Assembly: GCF_003243465.1 (NCBI RefSeq)
Contig: NZ_QFQZ01000067.1
Span: 1 to 27,185 of the forward strand
Source: Caulobacter segnis
Lineage (GTDB): Bacteria; Pseudomonadota; Alphaproteobacteria; Caulobacterales; Caulobacteraceae
Direction: 5' to 3'
Length of the DNA: 27,185 nucleotides
The number at the start of each line of letters is the position of its first letter. Position 1 is the stretch's first letter. A model generated the notes under the pieces. It was given only the letters and a program-made list of their open reading frames with translations. It was not told where the DNA came from and searched no databases. The position numbers were made by a program, and so were the translations under genes. Of this stretch, positions 1-8,427 are shown in pieces.

Positions 1-1335
1 CGCCATGACCGAGTCGTTACCGCCGTCCGCGGCTTCCACGACGACGTCGCCGGTATTGTCGACCGTATAGGTGTCGTTGCCCGCGCCGCCCCTCATGGTG
101 TCGATGCCAGCGCCGCCATAAAGGTTGTCGTTGCCGTCGCCGCCGTCCAGCGTGTCATTGCCGTTGCCGCCGGAAAGCGTGTCGTCGCCCCCGCCGCCGA
201 CCAGCAGGTCGTCGCCGTCGTTGCCCGTCAGAGAATTCGCGGCCGCGTTGCCGTAGATGCGGTTGGACAGGTTGTTGCCCATGCCGTTAATCGCGTCGCT
301 TCCGGTCAGGGTCAGAAATTCGACGTTGGCGGTCAGGGAGTATGTAATGGAGGAAAACACCCAGTCGGTGCCTTCGTTCGCGGCCTCCTTGACGATGTCG
401 CCGACATTGTCGACGTAGTAGTTGTCGTCACCGAGGCCGCCGTACATCGCGTCCGCGCCCGCGCCGCCATCGAGGGTGTCGTTGCCCGCGTAGCTGGTCA
501 GGACGTCATCGCCAGCATATCCCTTCAGGATATTGGCTCCGGCATTGCCGACGATGTTGTTGTCGTAGCCGTTACCATAGCCGTTGATGTTGGCCGATCC
601 GGTCAGGATCAGGCCCTTGCCCAGCACCCCGAGGGTCGTGGTCGTCGACGCCGTGATCGTCTGGATCGGGCCGGTCGGCGTGATGGCGCCGGGGGGCGTG
701 ACAGCTCCGGTCGCCACCTCGACGTCGGTGTAGTTGATTGCGATCTGTTCGGGCGCGGCCGAACGATAGATGCCGTTCTTCCAGTAGGGGCCGATCGCGT
801 CCACATAGCCGAGCGGGCCGCTGTACTGGGCGATCAGGATATTGTTGCGCCAGACATTAACGTGTCCCTCGCCCTTGGGGTCGAACTCCACCTGAATGTC
901 CATGTCGTACCAGGCGCCGCGCTGGATGTCCGCCTCATCCTCGTAGATCACCGTGGTCGCCGGGTTCGCCACGGTCACGGCGTTGGGGTCGCTGCGCACG
1001 ACGATCTGCATGCGCTCGCCGACCAGTTGGATCGCGAAGGGCGGGCTGACGCCCTTGTCCACCGCGTCTTCCGTCTGGTGAATCTGGCCCATCAGCAGCC
1101 AGTCGGCGGTGTTCGCGTCGCCAGGTTCGATCATGAACTTATAGGAGACGGTGTAGTATTGATCGTTCGAAAGCTTGTTGTAGCTGGCGATCTCCGAGCG
1201 TTCTTTGCCTGTGGAGTCGTTGGCCCACTTGTCCCCGCTACGGACTTCGAAGCGCATGTTGTCGCCGTTGCTGGCGACGCTCCAGCTTTGGCCCGCGTTC
1301 TGAAGCTCATACGTCTTCGGCTCATAATAACTCAT
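1..1335 (-). CDS. RTX-repeat secreted polysaccharide lyase (heparin-lyase-like fold), 3' end outside window
   Basis: The leftward reading frame is open from an ATG at 1335 to the window edge, 445 codons with no stop. Residues about 1-205 resemble the jelly-roll polysaccharide lyase family (heparin lyase I-like): YYTVSYKFMIEPG, DWLLMGQIHQTED, GAWYDMDIQVEFDPKGEG and the closing IAINYTDVEV. A Thr/Pro-rich linker (about 210-232) follows. From about residue 245 there are glycine-aspartate nonapeptides of GGxGxDxLx type (GNDTLDGGAGADAMYGG, GGGGDDTLSGGNGNDTLDGG), which in RTX proteins bind calcium and fold after export. No N-terminal signal peptide is visible, which fits type I secretion using a C-terminal signal that lies outside the window. 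The gene is divergent from the GH5-led polysaccharide operon, so its substrate may be that polymer (inference). No lyase active-site residue was assigned with confidence. Confidence 0.85.
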   Translation of the reverse strand, partial: MSYYEPKTYELQNAGQSWSVASNGDNMRFEVRSGDKWANDSTGKERSEIASYNKLSNDQYYTVSYKFMIEPGDANTADWLLMGQIHQTEDAVDKGVSPPFAIQLVGERMQIVVRSDPNAVTVANPATTVIYEDEADIQRGAWYDMDIQVEFDPKGEGHVNVWRNNILIAQYSGPLGYVDAIGPYWKNGIYRSAAPEQIAINYTDVEVATGAVTPPGAITPTGPIQTITASTTTTLGVLGKGLILTGSANINGYGNGYDNNIVGNAGANILKGYAGDDVLTSYAGNDTLDGGAGADAMYGGLGDDNYYVDNVGDIVKEAANEGTDWVFSSITYSLTANVEFLTLTGSDAINGMGNNLSNRIYGNAAANSLTGNDGDDLLVGGGGDDTLSGGNGNDTLDGGDGNDNLYGGAGIDTMRGGAGNDTYTVDNTGDVVVEAADGGNDSVMA

Positions 1336-1668
1336 GTTTGATCCCCGACCGACTGCAATACTGGAGCCGCGCGATATAGATGAAATGTGACAAGTTTGCG
1401 GAGGCCCCAGCCGTAGCCATAGGCAATATCACGGGGCGCTCATCGGGGGCATGCGGTAAAGTGCGTATGCGTTGAACTGTCGCAAACGTGGTTAATCCGA
1501 CGTCGAAGCGGTTTGCGGCGCCAATTTATTATGCGGCTCACGGAGCGATACTTTGATTCGTGACCATTATCTTATGGCGGAGCTTAGCGCCAGCTATCCA
1601 TTGCGCGCGAACATCATGATGATAGGAGAGGGTGGGGCGCTGCTACGTCTGAAGGCGCTGAGTGAAGC
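1336..1668. other. Divergent intergenic region between RTX lyase and GH5 operon
   Basis: These 333 bases separate two divergent genes and must hold both promoters. No reading frame looks coding. The motif GTTTGCG occurs three times: direct at 1394 and 1511 (both extend to GTTTGCGG) and inverted as CGCAAAC at 1481-1487. A regulator-binding role is possible but unproven. No convincing sigma-73 promoter was identified. The Shine-Dalgarno sites of both flanking genes are weak. Confidence 0.5.
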
Positions 1669-2910
1669 ATGACCATCATCGCACGCCGTTCCGCAATCGG
1701 GTTGGTGCTGGCGGCTCTTGGCCTCTCAGGCGCGCGGCCGGCTCCCCCCGCGCCGCGCGGGCCTGGGCCTCGGCTGCGCCGCGGCGTCAATTTCCACCAT
1801 GTCCTGAACTGGCCGCAGATGTCGGCGGCGGGGGATTACGCGTGGCCGCCCTTCGTGGGAGGGACCTATGAGACCTCGGACGCCGAGCTTCGGCGGCTGC
1901 GCGCCAGCGGCTTTGACTTCATCCGGCTGACGGTGGACCCCGCGATCCATCTGGCCGCCGACGCGGCGCGAAGGGCCGAATTGCAGGACATCGTCGCGGC
2001 CCGCGTGAAGCGGCTGATCGCGGCCGGCTTCGCCGTCATTGTCGACTTTCATCCTGTCGCGCAGAATCCGCAGTTCGCGCCGGCGCGCCTGATGGCGGAC
2101 GGCGACGCGTTCGCCGCCTACATGGACCTGGCGGGGACGACGGCGGCGACATTGTCGCGCCTGGACCCTTCCAAGGTCGTGTTCGAGCTGTTCAACGAGC
2201 CGCCGCTGTGGCGCGCGGAGGATCAGCCGCGCTGGCAAGCCATGCAGGTCAAGCTGCACGGCGTCGCGAGATCCGCGGGCGGCGCGGCCTTGCCGCTGAT
2301 GCTCACCGGCGCGAAATGGAGCAGTTATCGCACCCTCATCGCGCTAGACACGCAGCCCTTTCAGGGCAGTAACGTGTACTACACTTTTCATTACTACGAG
2401 CCCCACATCTTTACGCACCAAGGCGTGCGCAAAGAGCAGGAGCGCTATGTCAGTAATCTGCCTTGGCCTGCGCGTCCGAGCGACGAGGCGATAGCCGTGA
2501 CCGAAGCGAAGGCGCTGATCGCCAAGGACGCACAATTATCGGCCGATCAAAAATTGGACGCTTCACGGGCGACGGAACGACTGCTAAAGGCCTACTTCGA
2601 CGGGGAGGGCGAACGGCGGAATTTGAATTCTGCTTTCGCAGCGATAACGAGTTGGGCTTCAGCACAAAGAATATCTTCATCCAGGATCGTGATGGGAGAA
2701 TTCGGCGTCGCTTTTCAGCCAACCGCGAGTCCCACGTTCCGTGCTTCGAGAAGCGCCTGGCTGCACGCCGTGCGGTCGGCCGCCGAGGCGCACGGGTTTC
2801 CTTGGGCCTACTGGGCTTACAAGGGTTACGGCGGGATGACGCTTTTAACCGATGGCCCTTCCGGCGGCTTTGACGGCGAAGTCGTGAAGGCGCTGGGCCT
2901 CTCGAACTGA
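1669..2910 (+). CDS. Secreted glycoside hydrolase family 5 (cellulase-like) enzyme
   Basis: This 413-aa protein should hydrolyse a beta-linked glycan outside the cytoplasm. A hydrophobic leader follows ARR at residues 6-25 (ARRSAIGLVLAALGLSGA), either Sec or a poor Tat signal. GH5 landmarks appear in order: RRGVNFHHVLNWP near 37-49, FDFIRLTVDP at 82-91, VIVDFHPV at 123-130, FELFNEPP with the expected acid/base Glu177, FHYYEPH near 240-246, and VMGEFG with the expected nucleophile Glu344. PWAYWAYKGYGG at 378-389 fits the substrate-cleft Trp region. Length is normal for a single-domain GH5. It begins a rightward run, with 37 bases before the flippase gene, so it is probably co-transcribed with polysaccharide assembly genes and may trim or release the product. 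The stretch around 2520-2720 is noticeably richer in A/T than the rest of the gene. Confidence 0.88.
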   Translation: MTIIARRSAIGLVLAALGLSGARPAPPAPRGPGPRLRRGVNFHHVLNWPQMSAAGDYAWPPFVGGTYETSDAELRRLRASGFDFIRLTVDPAIHLAADAARRAELQDIVAARVKRLIAAGFAVIVDFHPVAQNPQFAPARLMADGDAFAAYMDLAGTTAATLSRLDPSKVVFELFNEPPLWRAEDQPRWQAMQVKLHGVARSAGGAALPLMLTGAKWSSYRTLIALDTQPFQGSNVYYTFHYYEPHIFTHQGVRKEQERYVSNLPWPARPSDEAIAVTEAKALIAKDAQLSADQKLDASRATERLLKAYFDGEGERRNLNSAFAAITSWASAQRISSSRIVMGEFGVAFQPTASPTFRASRSAWLHAVRSAAEAHGFPWAYWAYKGYGGMTLLTDGPSGGFDGEVVKALGLSN

Positions 2911-2947
2911 AATCTAGGGCCTCTTGAGGCCAGCACCGCAGGGTTTG

Positions 2948-4465
2948 ATGCGCTCTCGACTCGGAAGCAAGGCCGATGTGATCGTCACGGCCGGCGGTCA
3001 ACTCCTTCAGCAGGTCCTCACGATCGTCACGGGCGTGATGATCGCGCGCATGCTCGGCGCGGCCTCGTACGGCATCGTCAACATCCTGCGTAACATCTAT
3101 ACGGCGCTGATCATCCTCGCTCCGGCGGGCCTGGACCTGGCCCTGCTCAAGCACGTGGGTCGGGAAGAGGACGGCGCCCAGACCATTGAGGCGATGATCG
3201 GGCGTCTGCGCCTGATCGTGTTGGGCGGCAACGTCGTCCTGCTGGGCGTCGGCTGGCTGCTGCTGGCCGGCCCGCTGATGACCCACGTCTACAGGTTCGC
3301 CCACTTCGACGTGCTGCTGCTGATCACCTTGGCCGGCGTGCCGATCGCGGCCGACCTGGCGATCATGGGCGCCTATTATCGCGGCCGTCACCGCCCCGGC
3401 GCCTTCGCGCTGATGACGCTCTATATACAGCCAGTCGCGCGGCTGATCCTGGTGTTGCTGTCGATGGCCTTCATGCCGAACACCACGGCAGTCGTGCTGA
3501 TCAACCTGCTGCAAGTCGCCATCAGCGGCGTGGTCGTGACCGTTCACCACCGCTTGTTCCTGACGCGCGGCGACAAGAGCGCGCCGGCAAAGCCCGCGGG
3601 CGAAGGGTGGCGCGAGGCTGGCGGCGTGCTGTCCGAGTCGATCTGGATGGCGCTGAACCTGTTCGTGTACGGCATGCTGCGGTTCGTGGACATCCTGATG
3701 CTGGGCGTCTTCGCCTCGGCCAAGCAGGTCGGCGAGTACGCGGCGATCAGCACGGTCGCCCAGCTCGTCCAGGTCTGGCCGCTCGCGGCCAGCCAGACGC
3801 TCGGCCCAACGGTGGCGCGACGCTATCACGAGGGCGACATGGCCGGCGTGCGATCGGCCCTCAGCAACTACATCCACATGGCGGCCATCGTCGCGGGCTT
3901 CGTCTTTGGCGGCGTGGCCACCTTTGGCGACCGCCTGGACCTGGTGTTCGGCCACAGCTTCCAGTTCGACGCGACGATCGCCTTCCTGATGCCGCTGGGC
4001 TACCTGCTCAGCGCGACCCTGGCCCCGATGGGCTATGCGCTGTCGATGACCGGGCGTCACCGGACGGAGCTGGGGATCCTGACGGTCGGGGGCGTCGTGC
4101 TCGTGTCGCTCTGCGCGGTGCTGGCGCCGCGGTACGGGGCCATCGGCACGGCCATCGCCGTGGTGCTGACCTTCGCCCTGATCAACATCACGCGCTTCGT
4201 CGTCGTGGCGCGGGTGCTCGGCATCATTCCGGGCAAGTTGACGGATCTTTTGCCGCCGGTGCTGGCGGTGGCCTGCGCCTTCCCGTGCAAGCTGCTTCTG
4301 GAAAGTCTGCTCGGCCGCGACCTGATCGCCACCCTGGCGGCGTGCGTGCTTTACACGGCCATCTATGGCGCCATCGCGCTGCTGTTCCTGATCGGCGCCA
4401 CCGAGCGTGCGGCGCTGCTGGGCAAGGTCTCGGCGATGATCAAGAAGCGTGGAGCCGCCTCCTGA
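2948..4465 (+). CDS. Polysaccharide flippase, Wzx/MVF-like (MOP superfamily)
   Basis: This 505-aa membrane protein is predicted to flip lipid-linked oligosaccharide across the inner membrane. Hydrophobic segments alternate with short basic loops through its length, consistent with about 12-14 helices. The start region (SKADVIVTAGGQLLQQVLTI) and GVMIARMLGAASYGIVNILR are typical of the polysaccharide-biosynthesis branch of the MOP superfamily, as is the second-half repeat beginning ESIWMALNLFVYGMLRFVDI. I chose the ATG at 2948. A TTG at 2924 in the same frame would add eight residues. The stop TGA shares its A with the ATG of the next gene, so translation is probably coupled. The substrate cannot be read from sequence. 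Confidence 0.85.
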   Translation: MRSRLGSKADVIVTAGGQLLQQVLTIVTGVMIARMLGAASYGIVNILRNIYTALIILAPAGLDLALLKHVGREEDGAQTIEAMIGRLRLIVLGGNVVLLGVGWLLLAGPLMTHVYRFAHFDVLLLITLAGVPIAADLAIMGAYYRGRHRPGAFALMTLYIQPVARLILVLLSMAFMPNTTAVVLINLLQVAISGVVVTVHHRLFLTRGDKSAPAKPAGEGWREAGGVLSESIWMALNLFVYGMLRFVDILMLGVFASAKQVGEYAAISTVAQLVQVWPLAASQTLGPTVARRYHEGDMAGVRSALSNYIHMAAIVAGFVFGGVATFGDRLDLVFGHSFQFDATIAFLMPLGYLLSATLAPMGYALSMTGRHRTELGILTVGGVVLVSLCAVLAPRYGAIGTAIAVVLTFALINITRFVVVARVLGIIPGKLTDLLPPVLAVACAFPCKLLLESLLGRDLIATLAACVLYTAIYGAIALLFLIGATERAALLGKVSAMIKKRGAAS

Positions 4466-5583
4466 TGTCTCGTCAGCGAATCCTTCTCTTCGCCCCGCAC
4501 TTCGCGGAATACAGCCTGCGGCTGGCGACCGGTCTCGCCGCGCGCGCCGAGGTCCTGCTGGTCGTCGACGGCAAGAACCTGACGGCCGAGTGCGAGGACG
4601 TCCTGGTGCGCGACGCCCGCGCCGCCGGGGTCCGCATCATCGCCTACAGGTACACCAGCACCCTGGCGCGGGCATTGTGGTTCTTCGTTATCATGGCGCG
4701 CGCCGTCCTGTTCCGCATGGACGTGGCGCACCTGCAGGAGCAGGCCGACAAGTCGACCGCGCGCCTGATCAAGGCGCTTTCGCGCCTCGCTCCCGTGGTC
4801 CTGACGGTGCACGATCCCCAGCCGCATTCGGGCGTCGACGCCGAGCGCGCCCGGCAGACTGCGGGCTATCGCGCCACCATGCGATCCCTGGCGCGGGTGT
4901 TCCATGTGCATGGCGACTACTGCGCGCGCCTGATGCGATCGACGCTCGATGCTCAGGACACCCGTCCGATCGTGTCGACGGCCCATGGCGTTATTCTGGA
5001 GCCGACGGCGGAACGCCTCGCGAGCCCGGAGCCCAAGCGCGTTCTCTTCTTCGGCCGCATGGAAGCCTACAAGGGCGTGGACGTTCTCCTAGACGCCGTC
5101 GACCATCTTGCGGCGAAGGGCGCGCCTGTACACCTGGTGGTGGCCGGGCGAGGCCCCGAGCTCGATCGGCTTGGCGATCGCCTGCGCAATACGCCGGGCG
5201 TGGAGCTCAAGGCGTCGTTCCTGACGCCCGCCGAGGCGATCCACGAGTTTCAGACGTCGAGCGCGGTCATCGCGCCCTACCGCGACGCCACCCAGAGCGG
5301 GGTCGTGGCGGCCGCCATCGCCAATGGCCGACCCATCATCGCCAGCCGGGTCGGCGGGCTGATCGACGCGGTGCGGGATGACGTCGAGGGGCTGCTCGTG
5401 CCGGCCGGCGACGCCGAGGCGCTCGCAGAAGCGATTGCGCGGATCACGAGCGATCAAGACTTGCGCGACAGGCTCGCCGCCAACGCCGCGGCGTCGGCCC
5501 AGACCCTGTTCAGCTGGGACGCGGTCGCGGCGAAACTGATCGACGCCTACGAAGGACTGGACGTGAGGGGAACGAAGGCATGA
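4465..5583 (+). CDS. GT4-family glycosyltransferase with degenerate EX7E motif
   Basis: This 372-aa protein of GT-B fold probably adds one sugar to the growing lipid-linked repeat. The C-terminal nucleotide-sugar domain is clear: RVLFFGRMEAYKGVDVLLDA at 192-211, HLVVAGRGPEL at 223-233, and RPIIASRVGGLIDAV near 289-303. In the usual E-x7-E site the sequence is TQSGVVAAA, so Thr276 and Ala284 occupy the positions of the two glutamates. My recollection is that a sub-branch of GT4 carries a 'QSG' version and remains active, so this is not proof of inactivity. The start is fixed by the TGATG junction with the flippase gene. The end overlaps the next gene by four bases (ATGA). It lacks a signal peptide, so it acts on the cytoplasmic face. 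Confidence 0.85.
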   Translation: MSRQRILLFAPHFAEYSLRLATGLAARAEVLLVVDGKNLTAECEDVLVRDARAAGVRIIAYRYTSTLARALWFFVIMARAVLFRMDVAHLQEQADKSTARLIKALSRLAPVVLTVHDPQPHSGVDAERARQTAGYRATMRSLARVFHVHGDYCARLMRSTLDAQDTRPIVSTAHGVILEPTAERLASPEPKRVLFFGRMEAYKGVDVLLDAVDHLAAKGAPVHLVVAGRGPELDRLGDRLRNTPGVELKASFLTPAEAIHEFQTSSAVIAPYRDATQSGVVAAAIANGRPIIASRVGGLIDAVRDDVEGLLVPAGDAEALAEAIARITSDQDLRDRLAANAAASAQTLFSWDAVAAKLIDAYEGLDVRGTKA

Positions 5584-6719
5584 GCGCGGTCGAAGAGCAG
5601 AAGCCGAGGGTCCTGTTTTTCGTGGCGGGACTGGACGTCGGCGGCGCCGAGCGGCACACGCTGGATCTGCGCGCCCGCCTGATGGACAGGGGCTGGGATA
5701 CGCGGCTGATGGTCTACGGGCCTCGCACCTCCCAGGCCATGCGCGAGATGCCGGGGGCGCGTGATCCGGTCCTGCTGAACCTAAAGGGCATGTCGGACCT
5801 GCGAGGCTGGGGCGTGGTGGCCAAGGCGCTGAAGGCTCAGGACGTGGACCTGATCCTCGGCATCAATCAGGCCCCCGCCATCGTGACGACCTTGCTGCGG
5901 GTGTTCGGGGCGACCAAGGCCAAGGTCGGCTGCGTCTTCCACACCACCTTGCTGCGTCCCGACGAAGAAAAGCGCCTGCCCCTCTTCAAGTTCGCCGCGA
6001 GCATGATGGATCTGATGATCTATGTGAGCGCCAACCAGGCGCGCTACTGGGCGGGCCGGGGGCTGAACGCCAAGCATAATGCGACGATCCAGAATGGCGT
6101 GGACGCCTCGCGCTTCACGCCGTCCGAGGATTCTGATGCGGCCAAGGTCGCGCTCGGTCTGGATCCGGAGGATGTCGTGATCGGCATGCTGGCGGCGTTC
6201 CGACCCGAGAAGAACCATGAGCAGGCGGTCGAGGCCCTGGCCCTGGCCCGCGCGCGCGGGATGCGCGCGAAGCTGCTCTGCGTCGGCGACGGACCGACGC
6301 GCCCCCGGGTCGAGGAGCTGGCCGCGTCGCTGGGCGTCAGCGAGCACGTCGTCTTCGCGGGTGAGCAGCGCAACGTGAAGCCGTTCGTCGCCGCCTTCGA
6401 CGTGGGCCTACTGTCGAGCCTGCGTGTCGAGACGTTCTCGCTGGCCGCCCTGGAGGCGCTGGCCTCGGGCGTGCCGATGGTGATGTCGGACATCGGCGGC
6501 GCCTCCGAAATCGTCGAGGACGGCGTCAACGGCTATCTGTTCGAAGCGGGCGACATGGACGCTTTGGTCGATCGGCTGTGTCGCTTCAGCGACCCCGAAC
6601 TGCGTCGCGCCATGAAGGCGCGCGCACGGCCTTCGGTCGAGCGCTACTCCATCGAGGCCATGGTGTCGCGCTATGAGCGGCTGTTGATCGACACGGCTGG
6701 AAAGCCGTCGCGTTCCTAA
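5580..6719 (+). CDS. GT4-family glycosyltransferase
   Basis: This 379-aa GT-B enzyme is expected to transfer a sugar from a nucleotide donor to the oligosaccharide precursor. The N-terminal acceptor domain has the common glycine-rich opening VLFFVAGLDVGGAERHTLDL (11-30). The domain junction IQNGVDASRF is at 170-179 and the C-terminal domain starts at IGMLAAFRPEKNHEQ (201-215). LLCVGDGPTRPRVEEL lies near 232-247. The E-x7-E motif is intact as ETFSLAALE, residues Glu284 and Glu292, followed by SGVPMVMSDIGGASEIV. The ATG overlaps the preceding stop by four bases, giving ATGA coupling. Twenty-seven bases separate it from the acetyltransferase gene. Donor and acceptor are unknown. Confidence 0.9.
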   Translation: MSAVEEQKPRVLFFVAGLDVGGAERHTLDLRARLMDRGWDTRLMVYGPRTSQAMREMPGARDPVLLNLKGMSDLRGWGVVAKALKAQDVDLILGINQAPAIVTTLLRVFGATKAKVGCVFHTTLLRPDEEKRLPLFKFAASMMDLMIYVSANQARYWAGRGLNAKHNATIQNGVDASRFTPSEDSDAAKVALGLDPEDVVIGMLAAFRPEKNHEQAVEALALARARGMRAKLLCVGDGPTRPRVEELAASLGVSEHVVFAGEQRNVKPFVAAFDVGLLSSLRVETFSLAALEALASGVPMVMSDIGGASEIVEDGVNGYLFEAGDMDALVDRLCRFSDPELRRAMKARARPSVERYSIEAMVSRYERLLIDTAGKPSRS

Positions 6720-6746
6720 GAGACCTTCATCAGAGGCGACATCGTC

Positions 6747-7220
6747 ATGGCGCTGCTAAACACGATCCAACGACTGTCCCACCGGCTTTACGGCGCCAAG
6801 CTGGCGCCCCTGGGCCGCGCCCTGGACGGCCTGTCGCGCCTGATGTTCGCGGCGAGCGTTCCGGGGCGCGCCAAGATCGGCCGCAACGTGTTCTTCCACC
6901 ATGGCGGTCTGGGCGTGGTGATCAACAATCGCGCCACGATCGGCGACGACTGCGAGATCGGCGTCCACGTGGTGCTGGGCGGCAAGGCCCCGATCATCGG
7001 CGCCCCGACGTTGGAGCGCGGCGTCATCGTCCATGCCGGCGCGCGGCTCATCGGCCCGATCACCATTGGCGAAGGCTCGATCGTCGCGGCCAACGCCGTG
7101 GTGATCGAAGACGTGCCTGCGCGCTGCGTGGTGGCCGGCGTGCCGGCGGTGGTGAAGCGGCGTGACATCGACAACCGGCTTTATCGCCACGACGCGGACC
7201 CAGTGGGAGGCGCCGAATGA
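6747..7220 (+). CDS. Left-handed beta-helix acetyltransferase (serine acetyltransferase family)
   Basis: This 157-aa protein carries hexapeptide repeats of the LbH fold: INNRATIGDDCEIGVHVVLGG (split across 59-79), ERGVIVHAGARLIGPITIG and GSIVAANAVVIEDVPARCVV. The tail GVPAVVKRRD at 131-140 is the usual closing element. His51/His52 and His74 sit where the catalytic histidines of CysE-like enzymes fall. It is much shorter than CysE (about 270 aa) and lacks the helical N-terminal domain. Its position between glycosyltransferase genes argues for acetylation of a sugar rather than cysteine synthesis (inference). The stop overlaps the next start by four bases. Confidence 0.85.
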   Translation: MALLNTIQRLSHRLYGAKLAPLGRALDGLSRLMFAASVPGRAKIGRNVFFHHGGLGVVINNRATIGDDCEIGVHVVLGGKAPIIGAPTLERGVIVHAGARLIGPITIGEGSIVAANAVVIEDVPARCVVAGVPAVVKRRDIDNRLYRHDADPVGGAE

Positions 7221-8314
7221 ACGACCCGCAAGGCCAGCCCTTGACCGTCATGATCGTCACGCCGCTCGGCGAAGGCGGCAAGGGCGGCATCGATCGGATC
7301 ATGGACGGCGTCCGCCGAGACCTCGAGGCGCGGCCGCGCACCGACATGTCCGCGCGGTTCGTCGTCACCCGCGGCCAGGGCTCGATCCTGATGGCCCCGG
7401 CGCTGACCTTGCAGACCATCGCGCGTCTGTTCGGGGCCAGGATGACGGCGCGCCGCCCGGTCGCGCATATCAATCTGTCCTCGCACGGCAGCACCATCCG
7501 CAAGCTGTTCGTCGCCGCCGCGGCGCGCGCGGCCGGCGTGCCCTATGTCATCCATCTGCACGGATCACGCTTCCGCCAGTATTGGGACGGCCTGCCGACC
7601 TGGCTTTCCAACCAGGTCAAGATCATGTTCGAGAACGCCGCGGCAGTGGCCGTGCTGGGCGGCGTGTGGCGTGACTATGTGGAAGCCAAGGCGCCGCGAA
7701 GCCATGTCGTGATCCTGCCCAACGCCACCCCCGCGGCGCCCCAGGCGGTCGTCGGCGAGAGCGACCGCACCCGGATCCTCTTCTTGGGACGGGTGGGCGA
7801 GCGCAAGGGCGTGCCGGAACTGCTCGACGCCCTGGCGATCCTCAAGGACGACCCGCGCTGGTCGGCGGTCATCGCGGGCGATGGCGACGTCGCCGGCTTC
7901 GAAGCCAAGTCCGAGGCGCTGGGTCTCGACGCCGCCGTGCGGTTCACCGGCTGGGTCGGACCGCAGCAGGTCGACGAGCTGCTCAAGAGTTCCGACGTCC
8001 TGGTCCTGCCGTCGCATGACGAGAACCTGCCGATGTCGGTGATAGAGGCCATGTCCCACGGGCTCGCGGTGGTGACGACGCCCGTCGGCGCGGTCGAGGA
8101 CATCATCAAGGACGGCGAGACCGGGCTGCTCGTCCCTGTGGGCGACGCCGATCGCTTGGCGCAGGCGCTGCGATCGCTGGTGGAGTCGCCGGACAGGATC
8201 AAGGCTCTGGGCCACGCGGCGCGGGCCTTCCACGCGGAAAACCTCGAGATCAAGCCGTACGTCGATCGGCTCGTCGCCATCTGGAAATCCGCGGCGGTCC
8301 GGGCGAAAGCCTGA
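7217..8314 (+). CDS. GT4-family glycosyltransferase
   Basis: This 365-aa GT-B enzyme is the third glycosyltransferase of the run. Its N-terminus has VMIVTPLGEGGKGGIDRIMD (11-30), a glycine-rich acceptor-side loop. The C-terminal domain includes RILFLGRVGERKGVPELLDA at 186-205, VIAGDGDVAGFE at 218-229 and VLVLPSHDENLPMSVIEAMS near 261-280. The E-x7-E pair is intact: Glu269 and Glu277. GAVEDIIKDGETGLLVPVGD follows at 291-310. It starts inside the acetyltransferase stop (ATGA). The gene ends 113 bases before the heparinase-family gene, the largest gap in the run, so an internal promoter could lie there, although no clear one was found. Sugar specificity is unknown. Confidence 0.9.
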   Translation: MNDPQGQPLTVMIVTPLGEGGKGGIDRIMDGVRRDLEARPRTDMSARFVVTRGQGSILMAPALTLQTIARLFGARMTARRPVAHINLSSHGSTIRKLFVAAAARAAGVPYVIHLHGSRFRQYWDGLPTWLSNQVKIMFENAAAVAVLGGVWRDYVEAKAPRSHVVILPNATPAAPQAVVGESDRTRILFLGRVGERKGVPELLDALAILKDDPRWSAVIAGDGDVAGFEAKSEALGLDAAVRFTGWVGPQQVDELLKSSDVLVLPSHDENLPMSVIEAMSHGLAVVTTPVGAVEDIIKDGETGLLVPVGDADRLAQALRSLVESPDRIKALGHAARAFHAENLEIKPYVDRLVAIWKSAAVRAKA

Positions 8315-8427
8315 CGGCCAGGCTCAGCGCGACCCGCTGGGCCTGATCCGAACCTGCCGACACGCGGCGATCCCGAGCGGTCGAGCCGCCCCTGTTGAAA
8401 CCTAACGCGCTCTAGCAAGGAGCTGTC

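Noticed and set aside
1..600. Tandem DNA repeats or CRISPR-like array at the left edge
   Set aside because: The repetition comes from Gly/Asp-rich RTX nonapeptides in a continuous coding frame, without identical repeats or regular spacers.
2450..4060. A 536-codon open frame on the minus strand
   Set aside because: It lies antisense to the GH5 and flippase genes, is His/Arg/Asp/Gln-rich and low-complexity, and has no recognisable domain. This is typical of frames opposite high-GC genes.
3607..4464. In-frame upstream extension of the first GT4 gene
   Set aside because: It overlaps the flippase in another frame and reads as arginine-rich nonsense. The real start is the ATG at 4465.
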